Source: an uncultured Prevotella sp.
GTDB lineage: Bacteria > Bacteroidota > Bacteroidia > Bacteroidales > Bacteroidaceae
DNA: 7,328 nt
Assembly: GCA_945788545.1 (NCBI GenBank)
Contig: CALZMK010000067.1
Location: 1-7,328, forward strand
Direction: 5' to 3'
In this document: positions 6,602-7,328 of the stretch, piece after piece
Position numbering within the stretch: position 1 is the stretch's first letter
Layout: each line of letters opens with the position of its first letter
Notes under the pieces: model-generated
What the model saw: the letters and a program-made list of their open reading frames with translations, nothing else
What the model was told of the DNA's origin: nothing
Database searches by the model: none
Translations under genes and position numbers: made by a program

Positions 6602-6661
6602 TATATCGTTGGAATCACTTATCTTAGTGCTGCGAAATACCTAACCAAGGTTCCACACGAT

Positions 6662-7328
6662 ATGAAAACAAAAGTAGCAATTAAAAATCAAAACATAACC
6701 GCTTTCGGAGGAATTTTTCAAGTAGAAGACCTTTTTAATCGTCTTTTTTCAAAACTGATAGACACATCTCTCGGTCTAAGATCCCCCTCGGGAATAGGCT
6801 ACCAATTTAGTGAGGTGTTTTGCAATGTCAACTCCATCTACCTCTGTGGTGGTGACCATATAGAGGATATTACCACATATTTGGGACGCGATTTGAAGCT
6901 GCGTCCGAATCCAAGGGTTGCAAGTTCTGACACAATCAGTCGAGCATTGAAGTCGCTCGCCTGTGAAAACACGGAATATACAAGTGATGCCGGAATCGTC
7001 TATGCGTATAATGACGCCGACAAGATGAACAACCTGTTGCTTGACATGCTTATGACCACAGGACAATTGAAAGAAGGCATAGAAGTTACACTGGATTTTG
7101 ACCATGAGTTTATTCCGGCTGAGAAATATGATGCACTGTATTCCTATAAGAAAGCACGTGGATACTTTCCCGGTGTAGCTACCATAGGAGGTCTGATTGT
7201 CGGCATTGAGAGCCGTGATGGCAATGCTAACGTAAAGTTTCATCAATCTGACACATTAAGCCGTTTCTTTACCCGTTTGGAAAAGCGCAACATTGATATT
7301 GCCAATTTTCGCGTTGATTGCGGTTCCT
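6662..7328 (+). CDS. IS1380-family DDE transposase, N-terminal 222 residues (cut by right edge)
   Basis: The frame is open from the ATG at 6662 to the end of the window, covering about half of the usual 420-440 residues. Features of the family are visible: the Ser-Ser-Asp-Thr-Ile-Ser-Arg-Ala motif at 88-95, a first catalytic aspartate in Val-Thr-Leu-Asp-Phe-Asp (Asp145, with Asp147 next to it), the strand around Thr174-Gly-Gly-Leu-Ile-Val-Gly at 174-181, and a second catalytic aspartate in Phe-Arg-Val-Asp-Cys-Gly (Asp219). In most relatives the latter reads Arg-x-Asp-Ser-Gly, so Cys220 is a mild variation. The protein catalyses cut-and-paste movement of the element. No frameshift or stop is seen in the visible half, so the copy may be intact. 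Confidence 0.92.
   Translation, partial: MKTKVAIKNQNITAFGGIFQVEDLFNRLFSKLIDTSLGLRSPSGIGYQFSEVFCNVNSIYLCGGDHIEDITTYLGRDLKLRPNPRVASSDTISRALKSLACENTEYTSDAGIVYAYNDADKMNNLLLDMLMTTGQLKEGIEVTLDFDHEFIPAEKYDALYSYKKARGYFPGVATIGGLIVGIESRDGNANVKFHQSDTLSRFFTRLEKRNIDIANFRVDCGS

Larger units (their letters stand above)
6529..7328 (+). mobile_element. IS1380-family insertion sequence, left part (right end outside window)
   Basis: The transposase gene defines the element. The left boundary is set near 6529 because the sequence there starts CCTTAATTCCGCAGC; IS1380-family ends commonly begin with CC, and about 130 bases of non-coding DNA before the transposase is reasonable for the family. The right inverted repeat and target duplication are out of view, so the exact end is uncertain. 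The region is much richer in A+T than the operon. The element is oriented away from the polysaccharide operon. Confidence 0.55.

Noticed and set aside
6776..7246. 156-residue minus-strand open frame
   Set aside because: It lies opposite the IS1380-family transposase, which shows catalytic motifs in the plus frame.
1..7328. tRNA, rRNA or CRISPR array
   Set aside because: No cloverleaf, rRNA-like stretch or regularly spaced repeat was seen on either strand.

Overview
The window looks like part of a Bacteroidales genome, most like Prevotella/Segatella. The evidence is a UpxY-type NusG paralogue, a Wza/Wzc pair of the Bacteroidales kind, an OmpA-like protein of the Bacteroidales type, a TACTTTTGC promoter core (the TAnnTTTG -7 class of Bacteroidetes) and an IS1380-family transposase. 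The genus is inferred from general resemblance; no database was searched.

Right to left, positions 6280 to 1 hold one minus-strand surface-polysaccharide operon. It starts with a candidate promoter (6286-6294) and a leader of about 500 nt. The leader ends in a clear intrinsic terminator (5837-5872) just before the first gene. Next come upxY (5037-5782, C-terminus broken by an apparent one-base frameshift), a Wza-like lipoprotein (4068-4904), a Wzc-like chain-length regulator and tyrosine autokinase (1946-4063), a three-part OmpA-like outer-membrane protein (198-1913), and the first 67 codons of a lipoprotein that runs off the left edge (1-201). Spacing after upxY is tight: 4 nt between wza and wzc, 32 nt between wzc and the OmpA-like gene, and an ATGA stop/start overlap at the last junction.

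Positions 6351-7328 are mobile or repetitive DNA. There is a 132-bp long inverted repeat with the look of a MITE (6385-6516), then the left end of an IS1380-family element (probably from about 6529). Its transposase (6662 onward, plus strand) is cut by the right edge and points away from the operon.

Expected working: RNA polymerase starting near 6280 meets the leader terminator, and UpxY family members are known to let polymerase pass such leaders so that the capsule operon is expressed. Wza and Wzc would then export polymer and control its length, while the OmpA-like protein and terminal lipoprotein may serve at the outer membrane. The most interesting signal is that a leader segment (5906-5917) can pair over 12 bp with the 5' side of the terminator (5858-5869). 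That gives a mutually exclusive terminator/antiterminator switch. The frameshift in upxY, if real, would damage the protein expected to control that switch.
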